From NCBI RefSeq assembly GCF_009731465.1, contig NZ_AP021887.1, forward strand, positions 1,482,001 through 1,546,000: DNA of 64,000 nt, read 5' to 3'. A program made the translations under genes and the position numbers. Of this stretch, positions 35,247-45,556 are shown piece by piece. Positions within the stretch are counted from its first letter, which is position 1; each line of letters opens with the position of its first letter. The stretch is from Streptococcus sp. 116-D4. Its GTDB lineage: Bacteria > Bacillota > Bacilli > Lactobacillales > Streptococcaceae. A model generated the notes under the pieces. It was not told the origin of the DNA, did no database searches, and saw only the letters and a program-made list of their open reading frames with translations.

Positions 35247-37643
35247 TTATAAAAATTGTTGCGGTTCGTGGTCAATACTGAGACGAAGTTCGCTATTTTC
35301 CCGTTCTTGTGTCAAGGCCAAGACCTGGTTGAGGGTCGGCCCCAGCTCATCTTCTAAACGGTATTTAATTAAAATCTGATAATGATAGAGGTTATGAGTA
35401 CGAGCGATAGGTTTTGGCGTTGGCCCAAGAATGTTACTGGTCTCTGATAATCCTGACCGCAAAATGTTCATGACTTCATAGGCCCGTTTGACCACCTCTT
35501 CTTCTTTCTTATGAGAAAGAGTAATGCCAATCGTGAAATAGTAAGGTGGATAGCCAAGTTGTCGTCTGATACCCATTTCATAGGCATAAAAGCCTTCGTA
35601 ATCTTGATCCTTGGCAAATCGAATAGCATAATGCTGAGGATTGTAAGACTGAATCAAGACCTGCCCAGCTTTTTCAGCCCGGCCTGCACGGCCCGCAACC
35701 TGAGTCAAAAGCTGGAAGGTTCTTTCAGAAGATCGGAAATCAGGCAGATTCAAAGCTGTATCCGCATTTAGAACTCCGACCAAGGTTACATTGGGAAAGT
35801 CCAAGCCCTTGGCAATCATCTGGGTTCCCAGAAGAATATCCGCTTCACCCTTGCCAAACTGCTCAAGAAGTGCTTGGTGACTACCTTTTTTGCGAGTTGT
35901 ATCCACATCCATCCGTAAAATCCGGGCCTGGGGAAAGAGTTCTGCCAGCTCGTCATAAGCCTTCTGTGTCCCCGTACCGTAGTAACGAATACTGCGGCTC
36001 TTACAGTTAGGACAGGCCTGAGGAATGTCCTTAGAAAAGCCACAGTAATGGCAGTTCATAGTCTTGGTATCCATGTGCAATGTCAGGGAAATATCACAGT
36101 TGGGACAAGTATCTACTGTCCCACATTCCCGACACATGACAAAGCTAGAATAACCACGGCGATTGAGCATAAGAACCACCTGCTCTTTTTTAGCCAGACG
36201 GTCCTGAATAGCTTCTAGCAAAGGAGGCGTAAAATTTGACGTCTCATTGTGCCCGATATAGTCCCGAAAATCAATCACTTGAACCTCAGGAATGCTTGCT
36301 AAAGGATTGGCCCGTTGGGTCAGACGTAAGTGTTGATAAACGCCTTTGCCAGCCCGAGCACGACTTTCTAGACTTGGAGTTGCTGAACCAAGGACCAGAG
36401 CTGCTTGATTATACTGGGCTCGTAAAATAGCTACATCTCTAGCATGGTAACGGGGATTGCTGTCCTGCTTATAAGTCGCTTCATGCTCTTCATCGATAAT
36501 GATAACACCCAGATTTTTCAGCGGGGCAAAGATAGCCGATCTAGCACCAACAACAACTTGGGCATCCCCACGCTCCACCTTGCGCCACTCATCATACTTT
36601 TCACCATTAGACAGGCCTGAGTGGAGGATGGCGACTTGTTCACCAAAACGAGCAATAAATCGCTCGGTCATTTGAGGTGTCAGAGAAATCTCAGGCACCA
36701 GCAAAATAGCTGTCTTGCCCTTGTCCAAGGCCCCATGTATAATCTGCAAGTAAACCTCGGTTTTCCCACTTCCTGTAATCCCTTGAAGGAGAAAGGGAGG
36801 CTGATGACTGCCAATCGCACTGACAACTGCATCTCGAGCCTGTCTTTGTTCTGGATTCAATTCCAAAGACTGACTTGCCTCAATGCCTTCAAAATAAGCA
36901 GCCGAGCGTTGAACTTCCTTTTGGACTATGGTAACAGCACCTTGCTCCACAAAGAAGTTAACTTGCTCCCGCGAGTAGGACTCTAACAAACTAGCCAAAG
37001 AAGCACTCTCAGGATGAGACAGCAAATAGTTTCTCAATCCCAACTTTTTCTTGGCACGCGTAGAAATCTCAATCTTCTCTAGTTTGGTAACATCAACTTC
37101 ATACCAAGACTGAGTCTTGACCTTCTTTTGATCGACTGCCTGATACTCCAGACCAAGCAGGCCTTTTCTAGTCAAATGCATCATTTCGGCTTGTTTGGCA
37201 AGGTCTAGTGAAGAAAAGGCAAGCGAATCTTCTGAACCAAACAAACGCTCTCTGTCTTCCTGACTCAGACCTGCCAGAGGATAGAGAATCTTGTCATAGC
37301 TGGAGTTCAGAAATCCCGGCAACATAGCCTTAAGGATGGAGATCTTATAGGAAAAGACAGATTTCCTTAGCTCTTCAGCCAACCAGAGTTGTTCTTGCGT
37401 GAGCACAGGAGAAAAATCCAGTACTTCGGCAATATCTTTTAAATCTTGCTCCCTCTCGTCCTCATCTGATTGGGACTCCAAACCAAGAACAATTCCTTGA
37501 ATCAGGCGATTTCCCTTACCAAAAGGTACATGGACCCGCATCCCAACCTCTAGCATTCCCAGAAATTCCTCCGGAATCCTATAAGTATAAGGCTGGTCCG
37601 TCTGCATCAAGGGCACATCTACGATAATGTTGGCTACGGCCAT
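35247..37643 (-). CDS. priA: Primosomal protein N' (replication restart helicase PriA)
   Basis: 798 aa. Restarts stalled replication forks. 3'-binding domain, Walker A GITGSGKTEVYL near 292, DEEH box near 386, eight zinc-binding cysteines in CRECGTVDTCPNC, CHYCGF and CPNCKS (about 507-560), helicase motif VAGRAGR. Strong AAGGAGG ribosome site. Confidence 0.95.
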   Translation of the reverse strand: MAVANIIVDVPLMQTDQPYTYRIPEEFLGMLEVGMRVHVPFGKGNRLIQGIVLGLESQSDEDEREQDLKDIAEVLDFSPVLTQEQLWLAEELRKSVFSYKISILKAMLPGFLNSSYDKILYPLAGLSQEDRERLFGSEDSLAFSSLDLAKQAEMMHLTRKGLLGLEYQAVDQKKVKTQSWYEVDVTKLEKIEISTRAKKKLGLRNYLLSHPESASLASLLESYSREQVNFFVEQGAVTIVQKEVQRSAAYFEGIEASQSLELNPEQRQARDAVVSAIGSHQPPFLLQGITGSGKTEVYLQIIHGALDKGKTAILLVPEISLTPQMTERFIARFGEQVAILHSGLSNGEKYDEWRKVERGDAQVVVGARSAIFAPLKNLGVIIIDEEHEATYKQDSNPRYHARDVAILRAQYNQAALVLGSATPSLESRARAGKGVYQHLRLTQRANPLASIPEVQVIDFRDYIGHNETSNFTPPLLEAIQDRLAKKEQVVLMLNRRGYSSFVMCRECGTVDTCPNCDISLTLHMDTKTMNCHYCGFSKDIPQACPNCKSRSIRYYGTGTQKAYDELAELFPQARILRMDVDTTRKKGSHQALLEQFGKGEADILLGTQMIAKGLDFPNVTLVGVLNADTALNLPDFRSSERTFQLLTQVAGRAGRAEKAGQVLIQSYNPQHYAIRFAKDQDYEGFYAYEMGIRRQLGYPPYYFTIGITLSHKKEEEVVKRAYEVMNILRSGLSETSNILGPTPKPIARTHNLYHYQILIKYRLEDELGPTLNQVLALTQERENSELRLSIDHEPQQFL

Positions 37644-37708
37644 CTTCTCACCTCCTCCTTGTTAGTACGTTCTTGCAATAGAAAAAATAAGATTGAGTCC
37701 CCCCAACC

Positions 37709-38023
37709 TTAAATTTTTTCACCATCTTCTTTTTCTTTAGCGATTTGCTCTTTGATTTTCTTTTCTTCTTCTTCTTTGCGGCGTTTTTCTTCTTCGATAC
37801 GGCGACGCACCGCTTCACGTTTTCCTTCTGGATCTGGGTGAATTGTGACGTTTCCTGCTTCGATTTCTTCTAAAGCGCAAAGAGTTGATTTTTCAGATTT
37901 GAAACCTTGAGTTGCTGGCGCACCTGCTGTCAATTCGTGGGCACGTTTTGCTTCCAAAATAACGAGTGAATATTTTGATGGAACCTTGTCGAGCAAGGTA
38001 TCAATAGAGGGTTTTAACATCAT
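37709..38023 (-). CDS. rpoZ: RNA polymerase omega subunit
   Basis: 104 aa. Omega motif [27 protein letters not shown] followed by a highly charged K/E helix. It stabilises the beta' subunit. Two ATGs in a row; AGGA lies 8 bases from the first. Next to gmk, as usual. Confidence 0.92.
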   Translation of the reverse strand: MMLKPSIDTLLDKVPSKYSLVILEAKRAHELTAGAPATQGFKSEKSTLCALEEIEAGNVTIHPDPEGKREAVRRRIEEEKRRKEEEEKKIKEQIAKEKEDGEKI

Positions 38024-38047
38024 TTGTTTGTTCCTATTTTCTAAATT

Positions 38048-38674
38048 TTATCGGGTAGTTGGAGATTTTGGTAACATCTCCTGATAGTGACCAATGACAC
38101 GATCCACACGGAAGTGTTCTGCTTCGATGACACGTTTAACACGCTCAGCAGCTAGGGGCACCTGATCGTTGACAATCGCATAATCATACTCACGCATGAG
38201 GGCAATTTCTTCCTTGGCTTTTTCGATTCGTTGGGCAATCACTTCTGCACTGTCTGTTCCACGTCCTACCAAACGATCTTGCAATTCATCCAAATCTGGT
38301 GGCGTTAGGAAGATAAAGACAGCATCTGGGACCTTTTTCTTGACCTGAAGAGCACCCTGAACTTCAATTTCAAGGAAAACATCGATTCCCTTGTCCAAGG
38401 TTTCATTGACATAGGTCAGAGGAGTTCCATAGTAGTTGCCGACATATTCTGCGTATTCCAACATCTGCCCTTGACGAATCAACTCTTCAAACTCTTCGCG
38501 AGTCCGAAAGAAATAGTCAATACTATCCACTTCTCCAGGACGTTGTGCGCGTGTCGTCATCGATACAGAGTATTGAAATCGGTTTTCAGAACTCTCAAAA
38601 ATCTCTCTTCTAACCGTTCCTTTTCCAACCCCTGAGGGACCAGAAAAAACGATTAGTAAGCCTCGGTCTGCCAT
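38048..38674 (-). CDS. gmk: Guanylate kinase
   Basis: 208 aa. Converts GMP to GDP. P-loop [14 protein letters not shown] near residue 10, GMP-binding [21 protein letters not shown]. Start at MADRGLL (38674) with AAAGGAG; the frame is open 11 codons further without ribosome site. Confidence 0.95.
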   Translation of the reverse strand: MADRGLLIVFSGPSGVGKGTVRREIFESSENRFQYSVSMTTRAQRPGEVDSIDYFFRTREEFEELIRQGQMLEYAEYVGNYYGTPLTYVNETLDKGIDVFLEIEVQGALQVKKKVPDAVFIFLTPPDLDELQDRLVGRGTDSAEVIAQRIEKAKEEIALMREYDYAIVNDQVPLAAERVKRVIEAEHFRVDRVIGHYQEMLPKSPTTR

Positions 38675-38769
38675 TGTGTCTCCTTTAGTTAGTCTGTGAA
38701 ATAACATTTCTCTAGAATAATGGCAAAAGCCAGATTATCCTTTACAGTCTTTCTATCTAGTGTAACAAA

Positions 38770-38795
38770 AAAGCAGTAATTTTTCAACTGCTCTT
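38770..38795 (-). terminator. Terminator after rny
   Basis: AGCAGT / ACTGCT stem followed by TTTTTT on the minus strand. Confidence 0.7.
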
Positions 38796-38801
38796 TCTTA
38801 T

Positions 38802-40415
38802 TTATTTAGCATAATCTACTGCACGAAGCTCGCGAATCACCGTTACCTTGATATTTCCTGGGTAATCGAGATTGTTTTCAATTTTCTCACGAACTTTGTG
38901 AGCCAAGATTGTGACTTTGTCGTCCTTGATTTTTCCTGGATTGACCATGATACGGATTTCACGTCCTGCTTGCAGGGCAAAGCTATTTTGTACTCCTTCA
39001 AAGCCGTTAGCAATTTCTTCCAAATCATGAAGACGCTTGATGTAGTTTTCAAGAGACTCACTACGAGCACCTGGACGGGCTGCGCTCAAGGCATCTGCCG
39101 CAGCAACGATCACTGCAATGACACTTTCAGCTTCAACATCACCGTGGTGGCTAGCAATCGTATTCACCACAACTGGGTGTTCCTTGTATTTACGAGCCAA
39201 TTCCATACCGATTTCAACGTGGCTACCTTCAACCTCGCGGTCAATGGCTTTCCCAATATCGTGAAGGAAACCAGCACGACGGGCAAGAGCCGCATTTTCA
39301 CCAAGTTCGCTCGCCATGATACCAGCCAACTTAGCAACCTCAATTGAATGACGCAAGACATTTTGTCCATATGAAGTACGAAACTGCAAACGGCCCATAA
39401 TCTTCATCAAATCTGGATGAAGGTTAGGCGCACCAATTTCATAAGCAGCAGCCTCACCGTATTCACGAATCTTATTGTCAATCTCTTGACGGTTTTTTTC
39501 AACCAACTCTTCGATGCGAGCTGGGTGGATACGTCCATCCTTAAGCAACATTTCCATAGTCATACGGGCAATCTCACGACGGATCGGATCAAATCCTGAC
39601 AAGATCACCACTTCTGGTGTATCGTCGATAATCACATCGACCCCTGTCAAACTTTCAAAGGTACGAATGTTACGGCCTTCTCGACCAATAATGCGGCCCT
39701 TCATAGTATCGTCTGACAGATGAACTGTTGAGTTTGTTGACTCCGCTACATATTCACCAGCGATACGTTGCATAGCTTGAACCAGGATATCCTTGGCCAT
39801 TTTGTCAGAACGTTCCTTGACCTCTTGCTCAGCTTCGCGAATACGGCTGGCAATCTCCTTGGTCAAGTTTTCCTCTGTCTGTGCCAAGATAATATCTCGT
39901 GCTTCTGTCTGAGACAGGGCACCAATACGCTCTAACTCTGCTTCTTTTTGTCTTTCGACTTCCTCTAATTGCTCTTCACGCGCATCAAGGTTTTTCGCTC
40001 TATCAGAAATACTTTGTTCTTTTTGTTCAAGTGTTTGTTCTTTACTCGTCAAATTGTCGTCCTTACGGTCGAGGCTAGTAGCTCTCTCTGTCAAACGACT
40101 TTCGATTTGTTTGAGTTCTTGACGTTCTGATTTGAATTCAGCGTCCACTTCTTCACGGTATTTTCTGGCTTCTTCTTTGGCCTCCAATAGTGCTTCTTTT
40201 TTAAGAGACTTGCTTTCACGTTTAGCTTCATTAACAAGTAAATCTACTTCACGCTCAGCTTGTCCTCGTAAATTAGTTGCTTCTTGTTCAGCATTTAAAA
40301 GCATCAACTCTGCAGCTTCCTGAGATGATTTCATCTTAGCTGAGATGCTGACATATCCAATAACTAAACCAATGATGACGGCAAAAACAGCAATCGCAAT
40401 CGACATGATTTCCAT
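38802..40415 (-). CDS. rny: Ribonuclease Y
   Basis: 537 aa. Membrane-bound endoribonuclease that starts mRNA decay. N-terminal transmembrane helix (about 4-24), long coiled coil (about 30-200), KH domain ([16 protein letters not shown] near 240) and HD domain ([10 protein letters not shown] near 385). Start at 40415 with GAGG 7 bases upstream. Own promoter: TTGTGA (40487-40492), 17 bases, TAGAAT (40464-40469). Confidence 0.95.
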   Translation of the reverse strand: MEIMSIAIAVFAVIIGLVIGYVSISAKMKSSQEAAELMLLNAEQEATNLRGQAEREVDLLVNEAKRESKSLKKEALLEAKEEARKYREEVDAEFKSERQELKQIESRLTERATSLDRKDDNLTSKEQTLEQKEQSISDRAKNLDAREEQLEEVERQKEAELERIGALSQTEARDIILAQTEENLTKEIASRIREAEQEVKERSDKMAKDILVQAMQRIAGEYVAESTNSTVHLSDDTMKGRIIGREGRNIRTFESLTGVDVIIDDTPEVVILSGFDPIRREIARMTMEMLLKDGRIHPARIEELVEKNRQEIDNKIREYGEAAAYEIGAPNLHPDLMKIMGRLQFRTSYGQNVLRHSIEVAKLAGIMASELGENAALARRAGFLHDIGKAIDREVEGSHVEIGMELARKYKEHPVVVNTIASHHGDVEAESVIAVIVAAADALSAARPGARSESLENYIKRLHDLEEIANGFEGVQNSFALQAGREIRIMVNPGKIKDDKVTILAHKVREKIENNLDYPGNIKVTVIRELRAVDYAK

Positions 40416-40463
40416 GTTTTTACCTCATTTTATTGTTATTCCGAATGACATACATTCTTTTAC

Positions 40464-40492
40464 ATTCTACCATAAAAAAGTGATTTTCACAA
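40464..40492 (-). promoter_or_regulatory. rny promoter
   Basis: Minus strand TTGTGA - 17 bases - TAGAAT, 49 bases before the rny start. Confidence 0.6.
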
Positions 40493-40591
40493 ACCTTAAA
40501 TAGAATATGTTTTGGGGAATTTAGTACATAATCACTAAAATAAAATTGTTAAATCCTTGTTGATTGGAAACAGTTGTTTGGCAGAGATTTT

Positions 40592-40617
40592 AAAAAAAGC
40601 CTACCTTTCAGTAGATT
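40592..40617 (-). terminator. Terminator after yoeB
   Basis: CTAC-TGAAAG-GTAG hairpin then TTTTTTT on the minus strand. Nearly the same sequence ends the tmcAL transcript at 41342-41364. Confidence 0.65.
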
Positions 40618-40871
40618 TAGTAATGATCTTTGAAGGACAAAAAAGCCACGCTATCTCCATCCATCATATAAAGCAATCGATTTTCTGCATCAATACGACG
40701 TGACCAAGCTCCTTGGTAGTCATACTTGAGTGGTTCTGGCTTACCTATTCCTGTAAAGGGATCACGTTGAATATCCTTGATTAGTTTATTGATTCTTTTT
40801 ATCGTTTTCTTATCCTGATTTTGCCAGTAGCAATAATCTGCCCAGGCATCTTCTGTAAACTTGAGCAGCAT
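40617..40871 (-). CDS. yoeB: YoeB toxin (ribosome-dependent mRNA interferase)
   Basis: 84 aa, RelE/YoeB fold. Conserved end KDHY with catalytic H83, and SRRIDAENRLLY with the catalytic arginine; glutamate in KPEPLKY. Cleaves mRNA on the ribosome. Three bases after yefM on the same strand, the standard antitoxin-first order. Confidence 0.93.
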   Translation of the reverse strand: MLLKFTEDAWADYCYWQNQDKKTIKRINKLIKDIQRDPFTGIGKPEPLKYDYQGAWSRRIDAENRLLYMMDGDSVAFLSFKDHY

Positions 40872-40874
40872 TCA

Positions 40875-41129
40875 TCACTCCTCAATAGCATGGACTTGAG
40901 TGCTTCCAGCACGAACTTGAGCCATTCCTCGCAAAACCTTGTCTGATAACTCCTTATTTTGAGCGATTCTCAGGGTTTCTTGAATACTATCCCACTCACT
41001 CTTTGAAAGAACTACAATGTCCTCATCTGGATTTTTATTAACCACCGTCAAAGGCTCAAATTCATCATTTACCTTTTTCATGTAGTCCTTTAAATGATTT
41101 CGGAATGTTGAGTAAAGAACTGCTTCCAT
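40875..41129 (-). CDS. yefM: YefM antitoxin
   Basis: 84 aa, Phd/YefM family: DNA-binding N-terminal part (STFRNHLKDYMKKVNDEFEPLTV) and a C-terminal toxin-wrapping tail. Start at MEAVLYS (41129), with GAGG 7 bases upstream; the 13-codon extension to 41168 lies over the promoter. Operator palindrome with a TGTACA core and a BOX element lie upstream. Confidence 0.92.
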   Translation of the reverse strand: MEAVLYSTFRNHLKDYMKKVNDEFEPLTVVNKNPDEDIVVLSKSEWDSIQETLRIAQNKELSDKVLRGMAQVRAGSTQVHAIEE

Positions 41130-41159
41130 AACCATACCTCGTTTTACCACTTTTCCACT

Positions 41160-41188
41160 ATTATACATGAAAAGAAAGAAATTGTCAG
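41160..41188 (-). promoter_or_regulatory. yefM-yoeB promoter
   Basis: Minus strand CTGACA (41183-41188), 17 bases, TATAAT (41160-41165), 31 bases before the yefM start. Confidence 0.8.
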
Positions 41189-41191
41189 GAA

Positions 41192-41201
41192 CTTGTACAA
41201 G
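41192..41201 (-). promoter_or_regulatory. YefM operator palindrome
   Basis: CTTGTACAAG, containing the TGTACA core known for YefM/YefM-YoeB binding, directly upstream of the -35 element. Confidence 0.7.
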
Positions 41202-41220
41202 ATTTTCTTTTCTATCTATT

Positions 41221-41328
41221 TATACTCAATGAAAATCAAAGAGCAAACTAGGAAACTAGCCGCAGGCTGTACTTGAGTACGGCAAGGCGACGTTGACGTG
41301 GTTTGAATTTGATTTTCGAAGAGTATTA
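41221..41328 (-). repeat. BOX element (boxA-boxC, no boxB) upstream of yefM-yoeB
   Basis: Reverse-oriented relative to the copy at 3321: boxC end first, then the boxA core ACGGCAAGGCGACGTTGACG and TTTTCGAAGAGTA. In pneumococcus a BOX element at the same place supplies a second promoter for yefM-yoeB, so position and orientation here match a known regulatory arrangement. Confidence 0.85.
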
Positions 41329-41341
41329 TTCGTAAAAAATC

Positions 41342-41364
41342 TCAAAAAGCCTACCTTTCAGTAG
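41342..41364 (-). terminator. Terminator after tmcAL
   Basis: CTAC-TGAAAG-GTAG hairpin followed by CTTTTT on the minus strand. Confidence 0.65.
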
Positions 41365-41366
41365 AC

Positions 41367-42464
41367 TTACTTTGATTCTATTCTAATGGGTACTCTGCCG
41401 AAATTCTGCTCTGCTATACTTGGATTACCCAGTCGGTAAATCTGGTCTGCCTTTTGGGTCATAGTGTCCCAGGGTTCTTTGCCAATTCGGCTGACTAGAT
41501 TGACCTGCCCTTTCAAAGACTTGAGATGCTGTCTGCCTTTTTCAGTAAATCCAAGGACATGGATGGCTTCTGGTAAGGCACTTTCTCCAGCTTGTACCAA
41601 GATATAAGTCAAAAGGCGTCTGACACGCGCTTTGGTATAACGCTTGGTCGCAACTAGCTCGACCAATTCGTCAACAGACTGGGCTGTCTTGATAGCCTCC
41701 TTGATACGCACTGCCATTTCTTGATTGAGCTGATAAATGATGGTCAGGTCTGGATTTGATAAGATTTGATAGCGAAGCAAAGAAAAATAATTTTCCCAGT
41801 TCACCTTACACGCCTGATCAAAGAGTTCAACAGAAGGCATAAAGCGTTCTAAGAATTTTTGGTCACTTTGGTGCTGACGGAGAGCTGTCGCCGAGGCAAA
41901 GTCTACATCCTTGTTTACAGAATGGTAACCCGCCCCTTGACGCTGAATCGGATGGAGTTTGATGTTGCGTCCCGCAACTGCCTTGGCATAGGCAAGAGCA
42001 AGAACATGATTGGGAGTATTGCCTGAAAAATCAAGACCAGCAAATTCCTTCCACATGGCTTGAGTTTTCTGTGGATAGGAGAGAGAATCTGGTAGATTAT
42101 CCACAAATTTCTCCATCTCAGCCCCCTGCTCTGTGTATAAGTCAGCGATTTTCTGGTAATCTAGAACTTCCTCCGTCCCAAAAGCGAGGCTATCAATGCC
42201 CAACCTAGCCAAGATATCCACAGCTCCTTGGCCGAAGAAATCCGCCGCCTGAACACTGACTAAAAAGGGCAATTCCACTACCAAGTCTGCGCCATTTTCC
42301 AGCGCCATCTGGGCCCGTGTCCACTTGTCAACGATAGCAGGCTCTCCTCGCTGCATGAAATTCCCAGACATGGCAACGATTTTCAGTCCCTCAGCCTGCT
42401 CCAGCAGATATTTGTGTCCGTTATGAAAAGGATTAAACTCCGCAATAATACCTGTGATGGTCAT
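41367..42464 (-). CDS. tmcAL: tRNA(Met) cytidine acetate ligase
   Basis: 365 aa (YlbM family). Makes N4-acetylcytidine at the wobble base of elongator tRNA-Met from acetate and ATP. Nucleotidyltransferase motif [19 protein letters not shown] at residues 6-24 (HxGH type), then [17 protein letters not shown] precedes the start. In pneumococcus it directly follows the methyltransferase below; here the NACHT gene separates them. Confidence 0.92.
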   Translation of the reverse strand: MTITGIIAEFNPFHNGHKYLLEQAEGLKIVAMSGNFMQRGEPAIVDKWTRAQMALENGADLVVELPFLVSVQAADFFGQGAVDILARLGIDSLAFGTEEVLDYQKIADLYTEQGAEMEKFVDNLPDSLSYPQKTQAMWKEFAGLDFSGNTPNHVLALAYAKAVAGRNIKLHPIQRQGAGYHSVNKDVDFASATALRQHQSDQKFLERFMPSVELFDQACKVNWENYFSLLRYQILSNPDLTIIYQLNQEMAVRIKEAIKTAQSVDELVELVATKRYTKARVRRLLTYILVQAGESALPEAIHVLGFTEKGRQHLKSLKGQVNLVSRIGKEPWDTMTQKADQIYRLGNPSIAEQNFGRVPIRIESK

Positions 42465-42487
42465 GATAATCTCCTACTTCTTTAGTA

Positions 42488-44299
42488 TCAAATTGAGTCA
42501 ATTATATTCTGTAAGCTCCGTTTTTGAGTGGTTGTTTCCTCAATGAATTTAATTGACCATTCTTTTAAGTAATTATGTCTACTAAAATACCAGCCATTTA
42601 CCCACTTATTTATTAAAGTTTTTTCATCACAGCTTAACATGTTATAATATTTTCTTTCGTTTCTCTTCCAATTTGATACTATATCAGCCTCTAATTTTTC
42701 TATATTTTCATAATCACTTATTGACAATATATCAATACCTAGATTAGTAAATATTAAAAATTGCAAGCTAAAATAAAAGTGAACTTCCTTTGTTAGTAAA
42801 AAGTGCAGTTCTAATTTATTTTCTCTACTATCCTTTCTACAGATAAAGTAATTGAAACACGTAACAATTTTCTCTGTGATATCCCCCATTCTGCTATACT
42901 TTTCATCCATTCTTTCTATGATTGGAATACATAAATTTTTGTAAGTCCTTTCTTTCTGTATTTTAAAAAGTGCATTCATAAAAGTTTTATGTGCTGCAAT
43001 ATTATTCCTATCTGCTTCAGACCACTTAATTAGTATCTGTTTTTGGAGTCTATCATCTAGCTGATTAACACCTACTGCAGCAAAGTATTCCTGGAATGAA
43101 CGGTGAGAGAACTTTAAACTAACACCTTCTTGAAGCATCATGCAAGCACTATGAGTCGCATCATAAACTATATCATTCGTCTTTAATTCAAGGTTATTTT
43201 TAAAACAATATTTAGTAATTATTTCATCAATTGTAGTTCTATCGAAATCTACTTTTCCTTCAAAGAATGTTTTTAAACCAATGTAGGCTAATATATTTCG
43301 AAATTCCTCAGGAGTTAATTTTGCTTTTAGTTCTCTTTTGTATCCTGATTTAGATGCATCATGTCTTTGGTACAATGTATAAAAGGCCTGATTATAAAAA
43401 TCAGTTAAATTATTTGGAATAGAAGCACCAGCTTCGTAAGTCATTAACATAATTGTTAATAGGAGTGGGATAGAAGCAAAAGATTCATGAGTATCATATA
43501 AATGAGCTTTTAATTCTCTGTAAAAACGCCTTTTTACTTTCTCATCATAATTCAACTTATCAATTAAGGCTAACGCTTGCTCTTTATTTAATTTTTTTAT
43601 CTCATACTCATCAAACTGATTCCAACCAATAAATTCCTCAGACGGTCTTGACGACAAAACATATCTATTACTATTGTATAACGTTACAAATTCTTTAATT
43701 TCTTTATCCAACCAAGAACGTTTTGAAGGATTAACCTCATCTAAACCATCAAAAATTATTGTATATCTTCCAGCCTCTAATGTTGCTTTAAAATATTTCT
43801 TTTCTAAATTTAAATGATGATTTTGAACCTCTTGGTAAATAAAATCAACTAATTCATTTTCTGAGAAATCAGATTCATTAAGTGATTTTAATTCAATAAA
43901 AATTGGAATTGATGTAGCTTGTTGTACTTGATTGATAAAAATATGCTTTACAAGCATTGATTTACCAATCCCACCCGTTCCTGTCAAAATAACATTAGAT
44001 GTTTTTTCAAAAATCAATTCTGTGTTAGAGGTTTCTATTAAATCTGAATTATTATCATCTAGATAAACATGCTCATAGAAATCATATAAAAATTTTCCTT
44101 CATTTTTATATAACAATGTTTTTACAGTGGAATATTTTTTATAAGTAAATTGTAAATATTCTTGATAAACAACACCTAACTCTTCTTCTGTTTTAAACTG
44201 TAAGTCGTTATAAATTTGCTTTAACTTTTGATAAATTTTGGGTATATTGGTAATTACTTCTTTTTCAAGAATATCACCAAATGGTACCGGTATATTCAT
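42488..44299 (-). CDS. NACHT-domain STAND NTPase (NLR-like, candidate anti-phage protein)
   Basis: 603 aa. Residues 1-95 are helical with no nuclease, protease or TIR motif. NACHT core: Walker A TGTGGIGKS (106-114), Walker B TIIFDGLDEVN (180-190), sensor RYVLSSRP (212-219), SIPLLLTIML near 276 and the winged-helix motif FSHRSFQEYFAA (397-408). Residues 420-603 form an alpha-helical C-terminus without leucine-rich, WD or TPR repeats. Bacterial NACHT proteins of this plan act in phage defence, but activity here is inferred. More AT-rich than its neighbours, with its own AGGAGG site; it interrupts an otherwise conserved gene run. Confidence 0.88.
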   Translation of the reverse strand: MNIPVPFGDILEKEVITNIPKIYQKLKQIYNDLQFKTEEELGVVYQEYLQFTYKKYSTVKTLLYKNEGKFLYDFYEHVYLDDNNSDLIETSNTELIFEKTSNVILTGTGGIGKSMLVKHIFINQVQQATSIPIFIELKSLNESDFSENELVDFIYQEVQNHHLNLEKKYFKATLEAGRYTIIFDGLDEVNPSKRSWLDKEIKEFVTLYNSNRYVLSSRPSEEFIGWNQFDEYEIKKLNKEQALALIDKLNYDEKVKRRFYRELKAHLYDTHESFASIPLLLTIMLMTYEAGASIPNNLTDFYNQAFYTLYQRHDASKSGYKRELKAKLTPEEFRNILAYIGLKTFFEGKVDFDRTTIDEIITKYCFKNNLELKTNDIVYDATHSACMMLQEGVSLKFSHRSFQEYFAAVGVNQLDDRLQKQILIKWSEADRNNIAAHKTFMNALFKIQKERTYKNLCIPIIERMDEKYSRMGDITEKIVTCFNYFICRKDSRENKLELHFLLTKEVHFYFSLQFLIFTNLGIDILSISDYENIEKLEADIVSNWKRNERKYYNMLSCDEKTLINKWVNGWYFSRHNYLKEWSIKFIEETTTQKRSLQNIIDSI

Positions 44300-44339
44300 T
44301 TTCCCTTACCTCCTAAGCATAAGATTAACAATATTTGAT

Positions 44340-45080
44340 TTACTTCTCACACACAAAAAACCAACGGGTGCTGGTTTCTGTCGGCTCCTTGTCCTCAAAG
44401 TCCGCATAGAGTTTAAAGGACTTGAAACCGGCTTGTTCCAGCAAAATATCATAGGTCAAAACCTCATAAGTCCTCTCCTCATGTACTTCATCGTGGCGAC
44501 TAAAGGAACCATCCGCCTCCTTAATAAAGAAGGTCAGTTCATGCACAATAGAGTGAGGTGCTTCATCCTCATAAGTGTCCCAGAGCATAGAGAAATCTTC
44601 CGCATTTTCATGGTAAGAATAACCTGGAAAAACCTCGTCTGTCTGGTAGGTAGAATGCACATCAAAAATAAAGACACCATCTTCGTTGAGGGCATTATAC
44701 ACTTTCTTAAAGGCATCTCCCACTTCCACCTCATCTTGCATATAACAGATCGAGTCCGAATAACAGGTGACAAAATCATATTTACCCGCCTTAGACAAAT
44801 CCAGCATATTGCCTTCAATAAAATCAATCTTTTGCTTGGCTGAAGAAGCTCTCTTCTCAGCAATCTTCAACATATCCCCACTCAAGTCCAGTCCAGTCAC
44901 ATCAAAACCAGCCTGAGAGAAGCGAACAGACTGAATCCCTGTCCCACAAGCCAATTCCAAGAGTTTCTTTCTCTCCTTGGTCTTAGGCAAGTGACGCAGA
45001 GAAAAATCCGTCCATTTGTCGTATAAACTATCGTCCATGACTGCATCATAGACCGCCGCAAAGCTTTCATAAGTTGCCAT
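44340..45080 (-). CDS. Class I SAM-dependent methyltransferase
   Basis: 246 aa. SAM-binding LLELACGTGIQSVRFSQAGFDVTGLDLS near residues 40-67 and post-I acidic loop. Substrate unknown. Start chosen at MATYESF (45080); the longer frame adds five residues without support. Usually the direct neighbour of rsfS and tmcAL. Confidence 0.85.
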   Translation of the reverse strand: MATYESFAAVYDAVMDDSLYDKWTDFSLRHLPKTKERKKLLELACGTGIQSVRFSQAGFDVTGLDLSGDMLKIAEKRASSAKQKIDFIEGNMLDLSKAGKYDFVTCYSDSICYMQDEVEVGDAFKKVYNALNEDGVFIFDVHSTYQTDEVFPGYSYHENAEDFSMLWDTYEDEAPHSIVHELTFFIKEADGSFSRHDEVHEERTYEVLTYDILLEQAGFKSFKLYADFEDKEPTETSTRWFFVCEK

Positions 45081-45190
45081 AATCTTAAGATACAAAGAGC
45101 TCTATGGTAACACCACTAGCCCTCACCTTTCTATCCATTTTCTTCTAAAATAAGCAAAGAAACCCAGTTGACTACAACTGAGTTTATCTC

Positions 45191-45544
<354 letters not shown>

Positions 45545-45556
45545 TTAGTCCTCTTT

